A program made the translations under genes and the position numbers. DNA of 64,000 bases, taken from contig NZ_FOVU01000001.1 of assembly GCF_900115265.1 (NCBI RefSeq), positions 407,001-471,000 of the forward strand, given 5' to 3'. Below are positions 33,678-42,700 of this stretch, one piece after another (position 1 is the stretch's first letter; every line of letters starts with the position of its first letter). The notes below the pieces were generated by a model. It saw only the letters and a list, made by a program, of their open reading frames with translations. It had not been told where the DNA came from and did no database searches. The DNA comes from Bradyrhizobium sp. Ghvi (lineage in GTDB: Bacteria; Pseudomonadota; Alphaproteobacteria; Rhizobiales; Xanthobacteraceae).

Positions 33678-33853
33678 CCAAAGCGAAAAGCAGATGGTCT
33701 GAAGTGAGATCGCAAGCCCCGAACCGCAAGGGCCGAGGAACCATCGCGAACACCGCAGGTTACTTTCGGGTCCACCCCGGCGCAAACCGCCGGTCCTGTC
33801 AGGCAGTTCGCATGAGACCACATGCGAACTGCAGCATCACGTTCAGCGTATCG

Positions 33854-35047
33854 ATGACATCGCGCCCCTTCCGCATCTGGCCTCTGTTCGCCGTCAACTT
33901 CTTCATGGCGGACATGCAGTCCGGCATCGGGCCGTTCGTCGGCGTGTTCCTCCAGGAGCGCGGATGGGCGACGGGCTTGATCGGTACGGCGCTGACGATC
34001 GGCAATGTCGCGGGCATGCTGGTCACGACGCCGATCGGAGGGTTGATCGATTCCAGCCGCAACAAGCGCCTGTGGGTCGTCATCCCCGGCGTCTGCGTGG
34101 TGTTGGCGTCTGCGATCATCCTGATCTCGCAGAATTTCTGGGCGGTGACGGTCTCCCAGATCGCGCAGTCGCTGGCGAGCGCGGCGATCGTGCCGGCGGT
34201 CACCGGCATCACGCTGGGTATCGCCAAACAAAAGGGCTTCAACGCGCTGAACGGGCGCAACCAGGCCTTCAACCACGCCGGCAACATGGTCGGCGCGGCG
34301 CTGTCGGGCTATCTCGGCTACAAATTCGGCTATGTCGCCGTGTTCGTTCTGGCGGCCGTGTTCGGCGCCATCGCGATCGCTTGCGTACTGATGATATCAG
34401 CCAAAGCCATTGACGATCGCCAGGCTCGCGGCAGCAAGGAGGATGAGAGCAAGAACCCGCCGGATGCCATGTCCGTCCTCCTCAAGCACAAACCTCTCCT
34501 GGTGCTGGCGCTTGCGCTCGCCCTTTTCCATCTCGGCAACGCAGCGATCGTCCCGCTTTATGGCCTTGCGGCGGTCGCGCAGCAACAGGCGAACGGCCCG
34601 AGCTTCGTTGCAACCACCGTCGTCATTGCGCAAGGCGTCATGGTCGCGACCTCGCTGATCGCGATGAAGGCCGCAAGCAAGCGCAATTACTGGCCGGTGA
34701 TCCTGGTGTCCTTCATGTTTCTGCCGATCCGAGGCGTGCTGGCGTTTTTCGTCACGGGATGGTGGGGCGTCGTGCCGATGCAGGTGCTCGACGGCATCGG
34801 CACCGGACTGCAGACGGTCGCCGTCCCCGGCATGGTCGCGCGCTCGCTCGACGGCACCGGCCGCATCAATCTCGGCCAGGGCGCGGTGATCACGGTTCAG
34901 GGCGTCGGCGCGAGCCTCAGCCCAGCACTCGGAGGCTGGATCGCGCAATGGATCGGCTACGGGCCAACTTTTTTACTGCTCGGCGGCTTTGGCCTCGCGT
35001 CGATGGCGCTGTGGCTGATGTTTGGCGCCCACGTGAAGAAATATTGA
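33854..35047 (+). CDS. MFS transporter
   Basis: 397 residues with twelve membrane helices, beginning MTSRPFRIWPLFAVNFFMAD. Typical MFS loop features are TTPIGGLIDSSRNKRLWVV (motif A-like between helices 2 and 3) and GYLGYKFGYVAVF. The substrate is not evident; the closest general type exports drugs or small metabolites. ATG 33812 also opens the frame but adds a tail without features. It converges on the acyl-CoA synthetase gene with 16 bases between the stops. Confidence 0.85.
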   Translation: MTSRPFRIWPLFAVNFFMADMQSGIGPFVGVFLQERGWATGLIGTALTIGNVAGMLVTTPIGGLIDSSRNKRLWVVIPGVCVVLASAIILISQNFWAVTVSQIAQSLASAAIVPAVTGITLGIAKQKGFNALNGRNQAFNHAGNMVGAALSGYLGYKFGYVAVFVLAAVFGAIAIACVLMISAKAIDDRQARGSKEDESKNPPDAMSVLLKHKPLLVLALALALFHLGNAAIVPLYGLAAVAQQQANGPSFVATTVVIAQGVMVATSLIAMKAASKRNYWPVILVSFMFLPIRGVLAFFVTGWWGVVPMQVLDGIGTGLQTVAVPGMVARSLDGTGRINLGQGAVITVQGVGASLSPALGGWIAQWIGYGPTFLLLGGFGLASMALWLMFGAHVKKY

Positions 35048-35063
35048 GTCGAGGAGAAACCCC

Positions 35064-36677
35064 TCACGTCCCGAGATTCTTCCGGATCGCCTTGTCAAGC
35101 GTCTCGCCACCGACGAAGCGCTGGCGGAGCTCGCGCTTGAGCAGCTTGCCGCTCGGGTTCTTCGGCAAGGCGTCGACGAAGATCACGCGCTTCGGCACCT
35201 TGAAGTGCGCCATCCGGCCGGCGCAATGCTTGATGACTGCCTCTTCGTCGAGCTTCTCACCGGCCTTGACCACGACGATCGCGGTGACCGCCTCGATCCA
35301 GCGCGGATCGGGCAGGCCGACGACGGCGACCTCCGAAACCGCGGGGATGCGGTAGACCATCTCCTCGACCTCGCGGCTGGCAACATTTTCGCCGCCGGTC
35401 TTGATCATGTCCTTGACGCGATCGACCACAGTAATGTGGCCCTCTTCATCGACGGTGGCGAGATCGCCGGAATGAAACCAGCCACCGGAGAACGCTGCCG
35501 CGGTCTTGACGGGATCGTTGTAATAGCCCGACAGCAGATGCGGCGAGCGGTGCACGATCTCGCCGACCTCACCGGCCTTCACATCTTCCATCGACGCGTT
35601 GACCACCCGCGTCTCGACGTTGAGCACGGGCTTGCCGGCCGAGCCGGCCTTGCGCAGCTGGTCTTCGGGGCGCAGCACGGTCGCGAGCGGAGCGATCTCG
35701 GTCTGGCCGTAGAAATTCCAGAATTTCACGGCGGGCAGACGGCGCTGCAACTCAAGCAAGACTTCCACCGGCATGATCGAGGCGCCGTAATAGCCCTTCT
35801 GCAGGCTCGAGAGATCGGTCTTGTCGAAGTCGGGCGAACGCAGCATCGCAATCCAGATCGTCGGCGGCGCGAAGAAGGAGGTGATCTTGTGCTGTTGGAT
35901 CAGTGCGAGGATGTTGTCGGCGGTCGGCTTGCCCGTGATGACGCCGGAGGCGCCGAGATAGATCTGCGGCCCCAGGAAGACGTCGAGCTGGGCGCAATGG
36001 TAGAGCGGCAGCGCGTGCAGGAATCTGTCGTCCGCGCTCATGCCGCCGTCGATGATGCAGCTGACATACTGCCACATCACAGCTTCATGGGTCAGCATCG
36101 CACCTTTGGGCAGGGATTCGGTTCCGCTCGTGTAGACGATCTGCGCAAGATCACGGCTGTCAACCGACGTCTCCAGGTCCGAGCCGTCAAAATGAAGCAG
36201 ATCGTCGAAAGTGGTGAGACCGGCTGGCACCGTGGCGAGATCCTCGCCCGGCAGCCAGATCATCTTTTCGACCGCGCAATCCTTGGCGCTTGCGGCACGC
36301 GCCGGTTCGACGAAATCAGGACCGGTCGCGAGCAACTTCGCGCCAGAGCTTTTCAGAATGAAATTTATCTCGTCGGGATTGAGCATGAAGTTGATCGGGA
36401 CCAGCACCGCGCCGATCCGCGCCAGCGCGAAACGCAGCGCCGCAAAGGCATGCGAATTGCGCGAAAGCACAGCGAGGCGGTCGCCCTTCTTGATACCGAG
36501 CCCGAGCAGGCCGCGGCCGAGCCGGTTGCAGATCGCGTCCATCTCGGCGAAGGTCCAGCTCACGCTGCCGCAGCTCACCGCGGGCTTGTCGGGCTCGCGG
36601 CCCGCGGAGCGGCGCAAGAGATCGCCGATCGAATGCTCGCGCGCTTTTGCGATGGTCGCTGTGATATCGCTCGACAT
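35064..36677 (-). CDS. Acyl-CoA synthetase (AMP-forming)
   Basis: 537 residues from ATG 36677, with AAAGGA upstream. ANL-superfamily motifs: phosphate loop IVYTSGTESLPKGAMLTHEA, FYGQTEIAPLATVLRPED (adenine motif), WFHSGDLATVDEEGHITVVD and the C-terminal PKNPSGKLLKREL with its catalytic Lys. It activates a carboxylic acid as its CoA thioester; the fatty or aryl acid substrate cannot be named. The longer in-frame region (to 37307) has no conserved features and is rejected. Confidence 0.9.
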   Translation of the reverse strand: MSSDITATIAKAREHSIGDLLRRSAGREPDKPAVSCGSVSWTFAEMDAICNRLGRGLLGLGIKKGDRLAVLSRNSHAFAALRFALARIGAVLVPINFMLNPDEINFILKSSGAKLLATGPDFVEPARAASAKDCAVEKMIWLPGEDLATVPAGLTTFDDLLHFDGSDLETSVDSRDLAQIVYTSGTESLPKGAMLTHEAVMWQYVSCIIDGGMSADDRFLHALPLYHCAQLDVFLGPQIYLGASGVITGKPTADNILALIQQHKITSFFAPPTIWIAMLRSPDFDKTDLSSLQKGYYGASIMPVEVLLELQRRLPAVKFWNFYGQTEIAPLATVLRPEDQLRKAGSAGKPVLNVETRVVNASMEDVKAGEVGEIVHRSPHLLSGYYNDPVKTAAAFSGGWFHSGDLATVDEEGHITVVDRVKDMIKTGGENVASREVEEMVYRIPAVSEVAVVGLPDPRWIEAVTAIVVVKAGEKLDEEAVIKHCAGRMAHFKVPKRVIFVDALPKNPSGKLLKRELRQRFVGGETLDKAIRKNLGT

Positions 36678-37375
36678 TTTCCTTTCCCCTGCGTGCTTTT
36701 CACGTTTGCGCGAACCGTAGTCGGCGCTGCCAGCCCCGTCAAATTGCAGCCACGGCGACGCCATGACGCAAGAATTGTCGGTTCGGCAAGGCACATTCGG
36801 GCCCGGCGCACCACCGGCCGACGAGGTCTCGGGTGACGGATGATGGCGGCTGTATTGGTGAGGAGGCGCTTTGCACTCATCATAGACCTGTCCGCATTCG
36901 AGGCACGTTAGCCCACGACATTGCGCGGCACGGGAAAACGCGCGCGGGCTCTTTCGGAAAATTCTGCTTCGTTCTCTTTGCGGACGGCCACTCTCTGCGC
37001 TAGGAATGGCGACAAGGGTGTAAAGCCCACGCCTGGACCAACAACAACGGCACAAGGTCCTGGAAGAGATCGGGGAGGCAGCGTGAGTTTCGCGCGCCGA
37101 CGACCTTGGACGAACGCGTTGTCGACAGAAGCGCCGCGCAAGCGCATTCTGGAGCGTCATCACGACTCCTTCTGCGTGCAGAAGCCGCGAGCCGCGGTCG
37201 CAGCTCTCCAACCTGTTGCCGGCACGCCCCCTACGCTCTCCAAGCAGCGGGACTTCTTGGGTGCGGACCACTTCGTGAGCGCGGCGTCGCGCAGCCAACG
37301 CACCCAAAGACGCAGGACCGTCGCTCGCTCGCGGCTCAGGCGGATGGCGCTCGCATTGAACGCAGGAAGGACCAG
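36678..37375. other. 698-base gap upstream of the permease-propeller operon
   Basis: No gene was recognised. Open frames here (for example 36921-37379 on the plus strand) are Arg/Ala-rich, have no conserved motifs and overlap the permease start. The gap should hold the promoters of the divergent acyl-CoA synthetase gene and of the ABC operon. No clear operator was found; the best ribosome site is AGGAAGGA before 37376. Confidence 0.45.
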
Positions 37376-38350
37376 ATGATGAAGCGCTTTCGGCTCAATC
37401 AGCAAGAGATCGTCTTCGCCGTCTTTGCGCTACTCTTTCTCGTCTTCTCAATCTTCCTGAATGGTTTTCTGACGGCAGAGAACATGCTGACGCTGCTTCA
37501 AAACGTGGCAGTGCTCGGCATCCTTGGCCTTGCCATGGCGATCGTCGTGATCGGCCGCGGTATCGACATCTCGCTGATCGCAGCGCTTGCCGTGCCCCCC
37601 GGGCTGGTCCTTCAGATGGTACAGAACGGCCATTCGCTGCCATTTTCACTGCTGACCGCCGTGCTGCTCACGATTGCCTTCGGCCTCGTCAATGGCTGGC
37701 TGATCGCCTATGCCGAGGTCCCCTCGCTGTTTGCGACGCTCGCAACCGGCCTGTTGCTCGCCGGGCTGGGACAGGCCGCGTTGTTCCAGCTCGACGTGGT
37801 GCAATGGAGCGCGGGCATGAATGGCTTCGAGCGATTAGGACAAGGCACCATTCTGGGCATTCCCACTTCGATCGTAATGTTCGCGATCGCTTGCATCGTG
37901 GTCGCCATCCTGCTGCGTCAGACCCGTTGGGGCGCCTACATTTATGCGATCGGCGATAACCCTTATGCCGCGCGCGTCACCGGCATTCCCTCCCGCCCGA
38001 TCATCGTGCTGCAATATGTGATTGCCGCGTTGATCGGCTGCTTTGCCGGTCTCGTGATGGCCGCTTCCGTCAATTCGATGCCGACCCGCGTCTTCAACTC
38101 GACGCTGATCTACGACGTGATCCTGGTGGTCGTGCTCGGCGGCATCGGCCTGTCGGGCGGCCGCGGCGGCGTGCTGAACGTCATCATCGGTACCCTGCTG
38201 ATCGGTACCATGCTCAACGGCATGACGATCATGGACATGTCCTACGCCGGGCAAAACCTCATCAAGGGCGTGGTCCTGCTGCTCGCCGTTATCACGGACT
38301 CTTTCCTGAATCCGCGCAACGAAGAAACGGCACAGCAGGGCGACATCTGA
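37376..38350 (+). CDS. Ribose-type ABC transporter permease
   Basis: 324 residues from ATG 37376, with AGGAAGGA 6 bases upstream. About nine membrane helices; BPD_transp_2 features include VVIGRGIDISLIAALAVPPG, the VNGWLIAYAEVPSLFATLAT segment and YDVILVVVLGGIGLSGGRGG near the end. It is one of two RbsC-type permeases in this operon, which makes a heteromeric channel likely. First gene of a five-gene operon: permease, binding protein, permease-propeller fusion, propeller, ATPase. Confidence 0.87.
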   Translation: MMKRFRLNQQEIVFAVFALLFLVFSIFLNGFLTAENMLTLLQNVAVLGILGLAMAIVVIGRGIDISLIAALAVPPGLVLQMVQNGHSLPFSLLTAVLLTIAFGLVNGWLIAYAEVPSLFATLATGLLLAGLGQAALFQLDVVQWSAGMNGFERLGQGTILGIPTSIVMFAIACIVVAILLRQTRWGAYIYAIGDNPYAARVTGIPSRPIIVLQYVIAALIGCFAGLVMAASVNSMPTRVFNSTLIYDVILVVVLGGIGLSGGRGGVLNVIIGTLLIGTMLNGMTIMDMSYAGQNLIKGVVLLLAVITDSFLNPRNEETAQQGDI

Positions 38351-38390
38351 ACGACCGACAAGAACGATAATGATAACCAAGGAGGAAGCA

Positions 38391-39407
38391 ATGAAGAATT
38401 TCGCCAATCCGACAAGGACGGCTCTGGCCGTACTGGCATTCACGGCGCTGGCCGGACCGGCTCTGGCCCAACAGGGCTTGGACGAGCCGTTCCAGAAGCC
38501 GTTCAAGGAAGCGCTGACCGGCAAGACCGTGGCCTATGTGCCTGTTGCCATGAACTTCGACCTTACCGAGGGCTGGTACGCCGGGCTGAAGAAGGAGCTC
38601 GAGCCGTTCGGCGTCAAGTTCGTGATCCGCGATGCGAACTGGAACACCAATGCCGGCGCCCAGGCCGTCACCTCGCTGATTTCCGAGAAACCGGCGGTCA
38701 TGGTGGTCCATAATCCCGACGTGCAGACCTATGCGAAGCTGCTCCAGCGCGCGGAGAACGAAGGCATCTACGTTATCCAGATCAACATGGGCTCGGCCTA
38801 TCGGAGCTCCGCCTTCGTCGGCGCCAACTGGATCGAGATCGGCGAGCGGGACACCGAGGCGGTGGTCAAGGCCTGCGAAGGCAAGTCGAACAAGATCGCC
38901 ATCGTGCAAGGCGCACTCTCGGCTGCAGCGAGCGCCTATACGCTGAAGGGCGTCGAGAACGTTCTCGCCAAGCATCCCGAGATCAAGGTGGTGTCGAGCC
39001 AGGCCGCCGACTGGGATGCCGCCAAGGCAAAGGCGATCACCCAGACCGTGCTGAAGCAGAACCCCGATCTCTGCGGCATTGTCGGCTTCTGGGACGGTAT
39101 GGACATCGGCACCGCCGCAGCGGTGAAAGAAGCCGGCCTGACCGGCAAAGTGTTCCTGGCCACATCGGGTGGCGGTGAACGCAAAGGCGCCTGCGAGCTG
39201 GTGAAGTCAGGCGCGTTCGACCTCAATCTGAGCTACGACGTGCCGACCCAGGCCGCCCAGATGGCCGGTACGATCAAGTGGCTGCTGTCGTCGGGCGCCA
39301 AGCCCGGGTCGATCAAGGGCTCGGAATACACCACGCTGATCCCGATCACCAAAGAGAACGCTGATAGCCAGACGTCATGCTGGAATCTCAGCGACCTCAA
39401 GAAATAG
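38391..39407 (+). CDS. Sugar-type ABC periplasmic binding protein
   Basis: 338 residues from ATG 38391, preceded by a perfect AAGGAGG site. The signal peptide is MKNFANPTRTALAVLAFTAL to about ALAQ. The type I periplasmic binding fold follows, with a long insertion before NWNTNAGAQAVTSLIS, and later IAIVQGALSAAASAYTLKGV and GIVGFWDGMDIGTAAAVK. It should bind a sugar or polyol-like ligand for the two permeases flanking it. Ligand unknown; the propellers in the operon hint at a lactone or glucoside. Confidence 0.88.
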   Translation: MKNFANPTRTALAVLAFTALAGPALAQQGLDEPFQKPFKEALTGKTVAYVPVAMNFDLTEGWYAGLKKELEPFGVKFVIRDANWNTNAGAQAVTSLISEKPAVMVVHNPDVQTYAKLLQRAENEGIYVIQINMGSAYRSSAFVGANWIEIGERDTEAVVKACEGKSNKIAIVQGALSAAASAYTLKGVENVLAKHPEIKVVSSQAADWDAAKAKAITQTVLKQNPDLCGIVGFWDGMDIGTAAAVKEAGLTGKVFLATSGGGERKGACELVKSGAFDLNLSYDVPTQAAQMAGTIKWLLSSGAKPGSIKGSEYTTLIPITKENADSQTSCWNLSDLKK

Positions 39408-39482
39408 TCCGCGCTGACGCTCGTGGTCCCCGGGATCAAGGCCCGGGGACCTCGCTCTCTGTCGTTTCCATGCCCTATTGGA

Positions 39483-41606
39483 ATGCCGATGCGCGATACC
39501 ATCACACGCCTGCGCTACCGCTACTGGCCTGATCATCTCCTCGGTGAAATTCTGTCCAAGCGATGGACCGAGACAGCCATCCCGGTCATCCTTCTCCTGA
39601 TTGTCGGCTTCGCGTTCAGCCGGTCCATCGACAACTTCCTGTCGCCGGCAAGCCTCGCCGACACGGCGCGCCAGGCCGGAGAGATCGGCTTCATTGCGCT
39701 CGGACTTGCTCTGGTCGTTATCGTAGGCGGCATCGATCTCTCGGTTGGATCGATCTTCGCATTGACGGACTTCTGCGCGCTTTATCTGCTCGACGTCGCG
39801 GGCTGGTCAGTCCCGGCGGTCGTCCTCGCCACGCTGCTTTGCGGCGCGCTGCTCGGCGCCGTCAATGGCATCCTGGTGGGATATCTGCGGCTGCGCGCCT
39901 TCATCACCACGCTGATTACGCTGATCATCTACCGCTCGGCCTACGATCTTCTGATCCAACGCTACTCCAACGCGATCGCATCAGCCTTTCCCGATATCCC
40001 GTCCTGGGATTTCATCGGCGCCGGTTCTGTCCTTGGCATTCCCACAGTGGCGCTGGCCTATATCGTCATCGCCGTCTTCGGCCATATCTTCATGACGCGG
40101 CTGCGGCCGGGCTGGCACATCACCGCGATCGGCGGCTCGCGCCGTTCGGCCTACAATTCGGGCATTCCGGTCCGCCGCACGATCGCGCTCTGCTACGTCG
40201 CGAGCGGCGCGCTGACCAGCATCGGCGCATTGTTCTTCGCCTCCAGGCTCGGCACGGTCGGCGGCGACATCGGCGTTGGTCTCGAGGTGATCGTGCTGAC
40301 TGCGACCGTGCTCGGCGGGATCACGCTCGGCGGCGGCAAAGGTTCGGTTGCAAAATCCGCGGTCGGCGTGCTGATCGTGCTCCTGATCACCAACGGTCTG
40401 ACGACGATGAACGCCCGCGGCGGCGTCAACCGCATGGCGCTCGCCGGCATCCTGCTCGTCGCCGCGATGGTCGACATCCGCTGGCAGAAGAACCGCACGC
40501 GCATCATCAGCAAGGTCTATGTCGCGCCGACCTATCACGAGCTGCCGCCCCCGCCACCGACCGAGATCGGTCAGGGCGGGCCATTCGAGCAGAACGACAA
40601 GCTGCGCGACGTCGAAGCAATCGGCCTCGGGCGTATCGAGGCACCGGAGGACGTCATCCTCGACCGCCACGACAATCTGTATGCCGGCTCGCGCCACGGC
40701 GACATCATGCGCTTCCTGGCACCCGACTATCAAAAAATGGAGGTGTTTGCCCATATCGGCGGCCAGCCGCTCGGCATGGCCTTCGACCGCGAGGATAATC
40801 TCTACGTCTGCATCGGTGGCATGGGGCTCTATCGCATCACGCCCGGCGGCACGGTGGAAAAGGCAACCGACGAGACCAACCGCAGCATGCGCTCGGTCAA
40901 CGACGACAGCCGGCTGCGGCTCGCCGACGACCTCGACATTACCGATGACGGCCTGATCTTCTTCTCGGAAGCGACAGTCCGGTACGAGATGGACGAGTGG
41001 CCGGTCGACGGCTTAGAGGCACGCGGCAACGGCCGCATCATCTGCTATGATACCAAGACCGGCACGACGCGCACCGAGCTGCGCGGCCTCAAATTCCCCA
41101 ACGGGATCTGCGTCGCCAGTGATGGCCAGTCGATCCTGTTCGCCGAAACCTTCGGCTGCTCGATCAAGCGCTATTGGTTCGCGGGGCCGAAGAAGGGGCA
41201 GGTCGAGGTGGTCATGGACAATCTGCCGGGCTACCCTGACAACATCAACCTCGCCTCCGACGGCAATTACTGGCTCGCGCTGGTCGGCATGCGCAGCCCC
41301 TCGCTCGACCTCGCCTGGAAGATGCCGGGCTTCCGTCGCCGCATGGCCAAGCGCGTGCCGGTCGACGAATGGCTATTCCCCAACATCAACACCGGCTGCG
41401 TGGTCAAGTTCAATGAGCAGGGCAAGATTGTCGAGTCGTTCTGGGACCTGCACGGCGAGAATCATCCGATGATAACCTCGATGCGCGAGCATCGCGGGTA
41501 CCTCTACCTCGGCGGTATCCTCAACAACCGCATCGGCCGCTACAAGCTGGACAACGCCGATCCGAACTTCGTCCAGTATGACAAAAGGTGGGGGAAGCAG
41601 TCGTGA
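39483..41606 (+). CDS. ABC permease fused to an SMP-30-like beta-propeller
   Basis: 707 residues. Residues ~1-345 are an RbsC-type permease (VVIVGGIDLSVGSIFALTDF; ATVLGGITLGGGKGSVAK). A proline linker (LPPPPPTE, ~353) leads to a beta-propeller (~380-700) of the SMP-30/strictosidine-synthase-like type. The propeller keeps the three metal ligands of SMP-30 lactonases: Glu in EAPEDVIL, Asn in KFPNGICV, Asp in GYPDNINL. The reading frame is continuous through both domains, so this is a real fusion, not two genes. RbsC-type permeases end in the cytoplasm, so the propeller probably acts there on the incoming substrate, perhaps as a lactonase. ATG 39489 is an alternative start. Confidence 0.88.
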   Translation: MPMRDTITRLRYRYWPDHLLGEILSKRWTETAIPVILLLIVGFAFSRSIDNFLSPASLADTARQAGEIGFIALGLALVVIVGGIDLSVGSIFALTDFCALYLLDVAGWSVPAVVLATLLCGALLGAVNGILVGYLRLRAFITTLITLIIYRSAYDLLIQRYSNAIASAFPDIPSWDFIGAGSVLGIPTVALAYIVIAVFGHIFMTRLRPGWHITAIGGSRRSAYNSGIPVRRTIALCYVASGALTSIGALFFASRLGTVGGDIGVGLEVIVLTATVLGGITLGGGKGSVAKSAVGVLIVLLITNGLTTMNARGGVNRMALAGILLVAAMVDIRWQKNRTRIISKVYVAPTYHELPPPPPTEIGQGGPFEQNDKLRDVEAIGLGRIEAPEDVILDRHDNLYAGSRHGDIMRFLAPDYQKMEVFAHIGGQPLGMAFDREDNLYVCIGGMGLYRITPGGTVEKATDETNRSMRSVNDDSRLRLADDLDITDDGLIFFSEATVRYEMDEWPVDGLEARGNGRIICYDTKTGTTRTELRGLKFPNGICVASDGQSILFAETFGCSIKRYWFAGPKKGQVEVVMDNLPGYPDNINLASDGNYWLALVGMRSPSLDLAWKMPGFRRRMAKRVPVDEWLFPNINTGCVVKFNEQGKIVESFWDLHGENHPMITSMREHRGYLYLGGILNNRIGRYKLDNADPNFVQYDKRWGKQS

Positions 41607-42700
41607 TCGCTGCCGTGAGGGACTTCGCCAACCGCTTTCTCGGCCGCGGCGACGCCACCATTACCGTACCGTCCTTCGACGGTGCATTGAAGCCCAATCA
41701 GAAGCTGGAATCGGCCGAGATCTTGCTGACATGCGAGGCTCCCGAAGACCTCGCCGCCGATGGAAGCAGCCTCTTCATCGCCGACGGCCGGCGGCTGATG
41801 TGCCTGACAGGCGGCACCGCATCGGAGCTGCGCAGCTTCGAGCAGCCGATCTCGGCGCTCTGTGGCCTTCCCGGCGGCGGCCTTGCCGTCGCGCTCGGAG
41901 GACGCGAGGTGCGTTTTTACGCGAGCCCCTCGGCGGACCAGCCAAGCGCGACTTTCGCCGACACCGCGTTCAACGCGATCAATGCGCTGACGCTGGCGAA
42001 TGACAACACGCTGATCGCGACGGACGGCTCGGCGACCTCAGGTGTCGACGATTGGGCGCGCGACCTGCTGGAGCTCAATCGGACCGGCCGCGTATTCAAG
42101 CTGGATCCCGCCGCCAAGACCGTGACACGAATGGCCCAGGGGCTCGGCTACGCCTTCGGAGCCTGCGCGCATGGCAACGCTGTGCTCGTCAGCGAGAGCT
42201 GGCGTCATCGCCTTGTTCTCGTCGGAGCCGGCGCGTCACCGAAGATCGTGCTCGCTCATCTTCCCGTCTATCCCTCGCGGCTATCGAAGGCCTCAGGCGG
42301 CGGTTACTGGCTCACCGCCTTCACCGCACGGACCCAGCTCGTCGAGTTCGTGTTGCGTGAACCGGGCTATCGGCGCCGCATGATGGCGGAGATCGATCCG
42401 GCGTATTGGGTCGCGCCACGTCTGCGCTCCGGGCGTTCGTTCAAGGAGCCGATGCAGGGCGCGCACATCAAGACCATGGGCGTGATCAAGCCGTGGGCGC
42501 CACCGCGCTCCTACGGCCTTGTCATCCGTCTCGATGCCGACGGCTATCCGCTCTATTCGCTGCACAGCCGGGTCGACGGTATCAATCACGGCGTCGTCGC
42601 CGCCATGGAGATGGGCAACGATCTCGTCCTGATCGCCAAGGGGCCGGGCCGTGTCCTGCGATTGCCCCTTTCCGGCCTTGCCGAGGAGATCAGGACATGA
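41603..42700 (+). CDS. Free-standing SMP-30-like beta-propeller, metal site degenerate
   Basis: 365 residues from GTG 41603, which overlaps the fusion stop (GTGA) and has GGGGAAG upstream. It is related to the propeller of the fusion: both have PG[FY]RRRM and the EAPED strand. The Glu is kept (EAPEDLAA), but the Asn position reads YAFGAC and the Asp position reads VYPSRLS, so two of three metal ligands are lost. There is no signal peptide. It may regulate or assist the fused propeller, or bind ligand without catalysis. The stop overlaps the ATPase start (ATGA). Confidence 0.8.
   Translation: MIAAVRDFANRFLGRGDATITVPSFDGALKPNQKLESAEILLTCEAPEDLAADGSSLFIADGRRLMCLTGGTASELRSFEQPISALCGLPGGGLAVALGGREVRFYASPSADQPSATFADTAFNAINALTLANDNTLIATDGSATSGVDDWARDLLELNRTGRVFKLDPAAKTVTRMAQGLGYAFGACAHGNAVLVSESWRHRLVLVGAGASPKIVLAHLPVYPSRLSKASGGGYWLTAFTARTQLVEFVLREPGYRRRMMAEIDPAYWVAPRLRSGRSFKEPMQGAHIKTMGVIKPWAPPRSYGLVIRLDADGYPLYSLHSRVDGINHGVVAAMEMGNDLVLIAKGPGRVLRLPLSGLAEEIRT

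Noticed and set aside
36921..37379. Open frame upstream of the ribose-type permease
   Set aside because: Arg/Ala-rich, no motif, overlaps the well-supported permease start.
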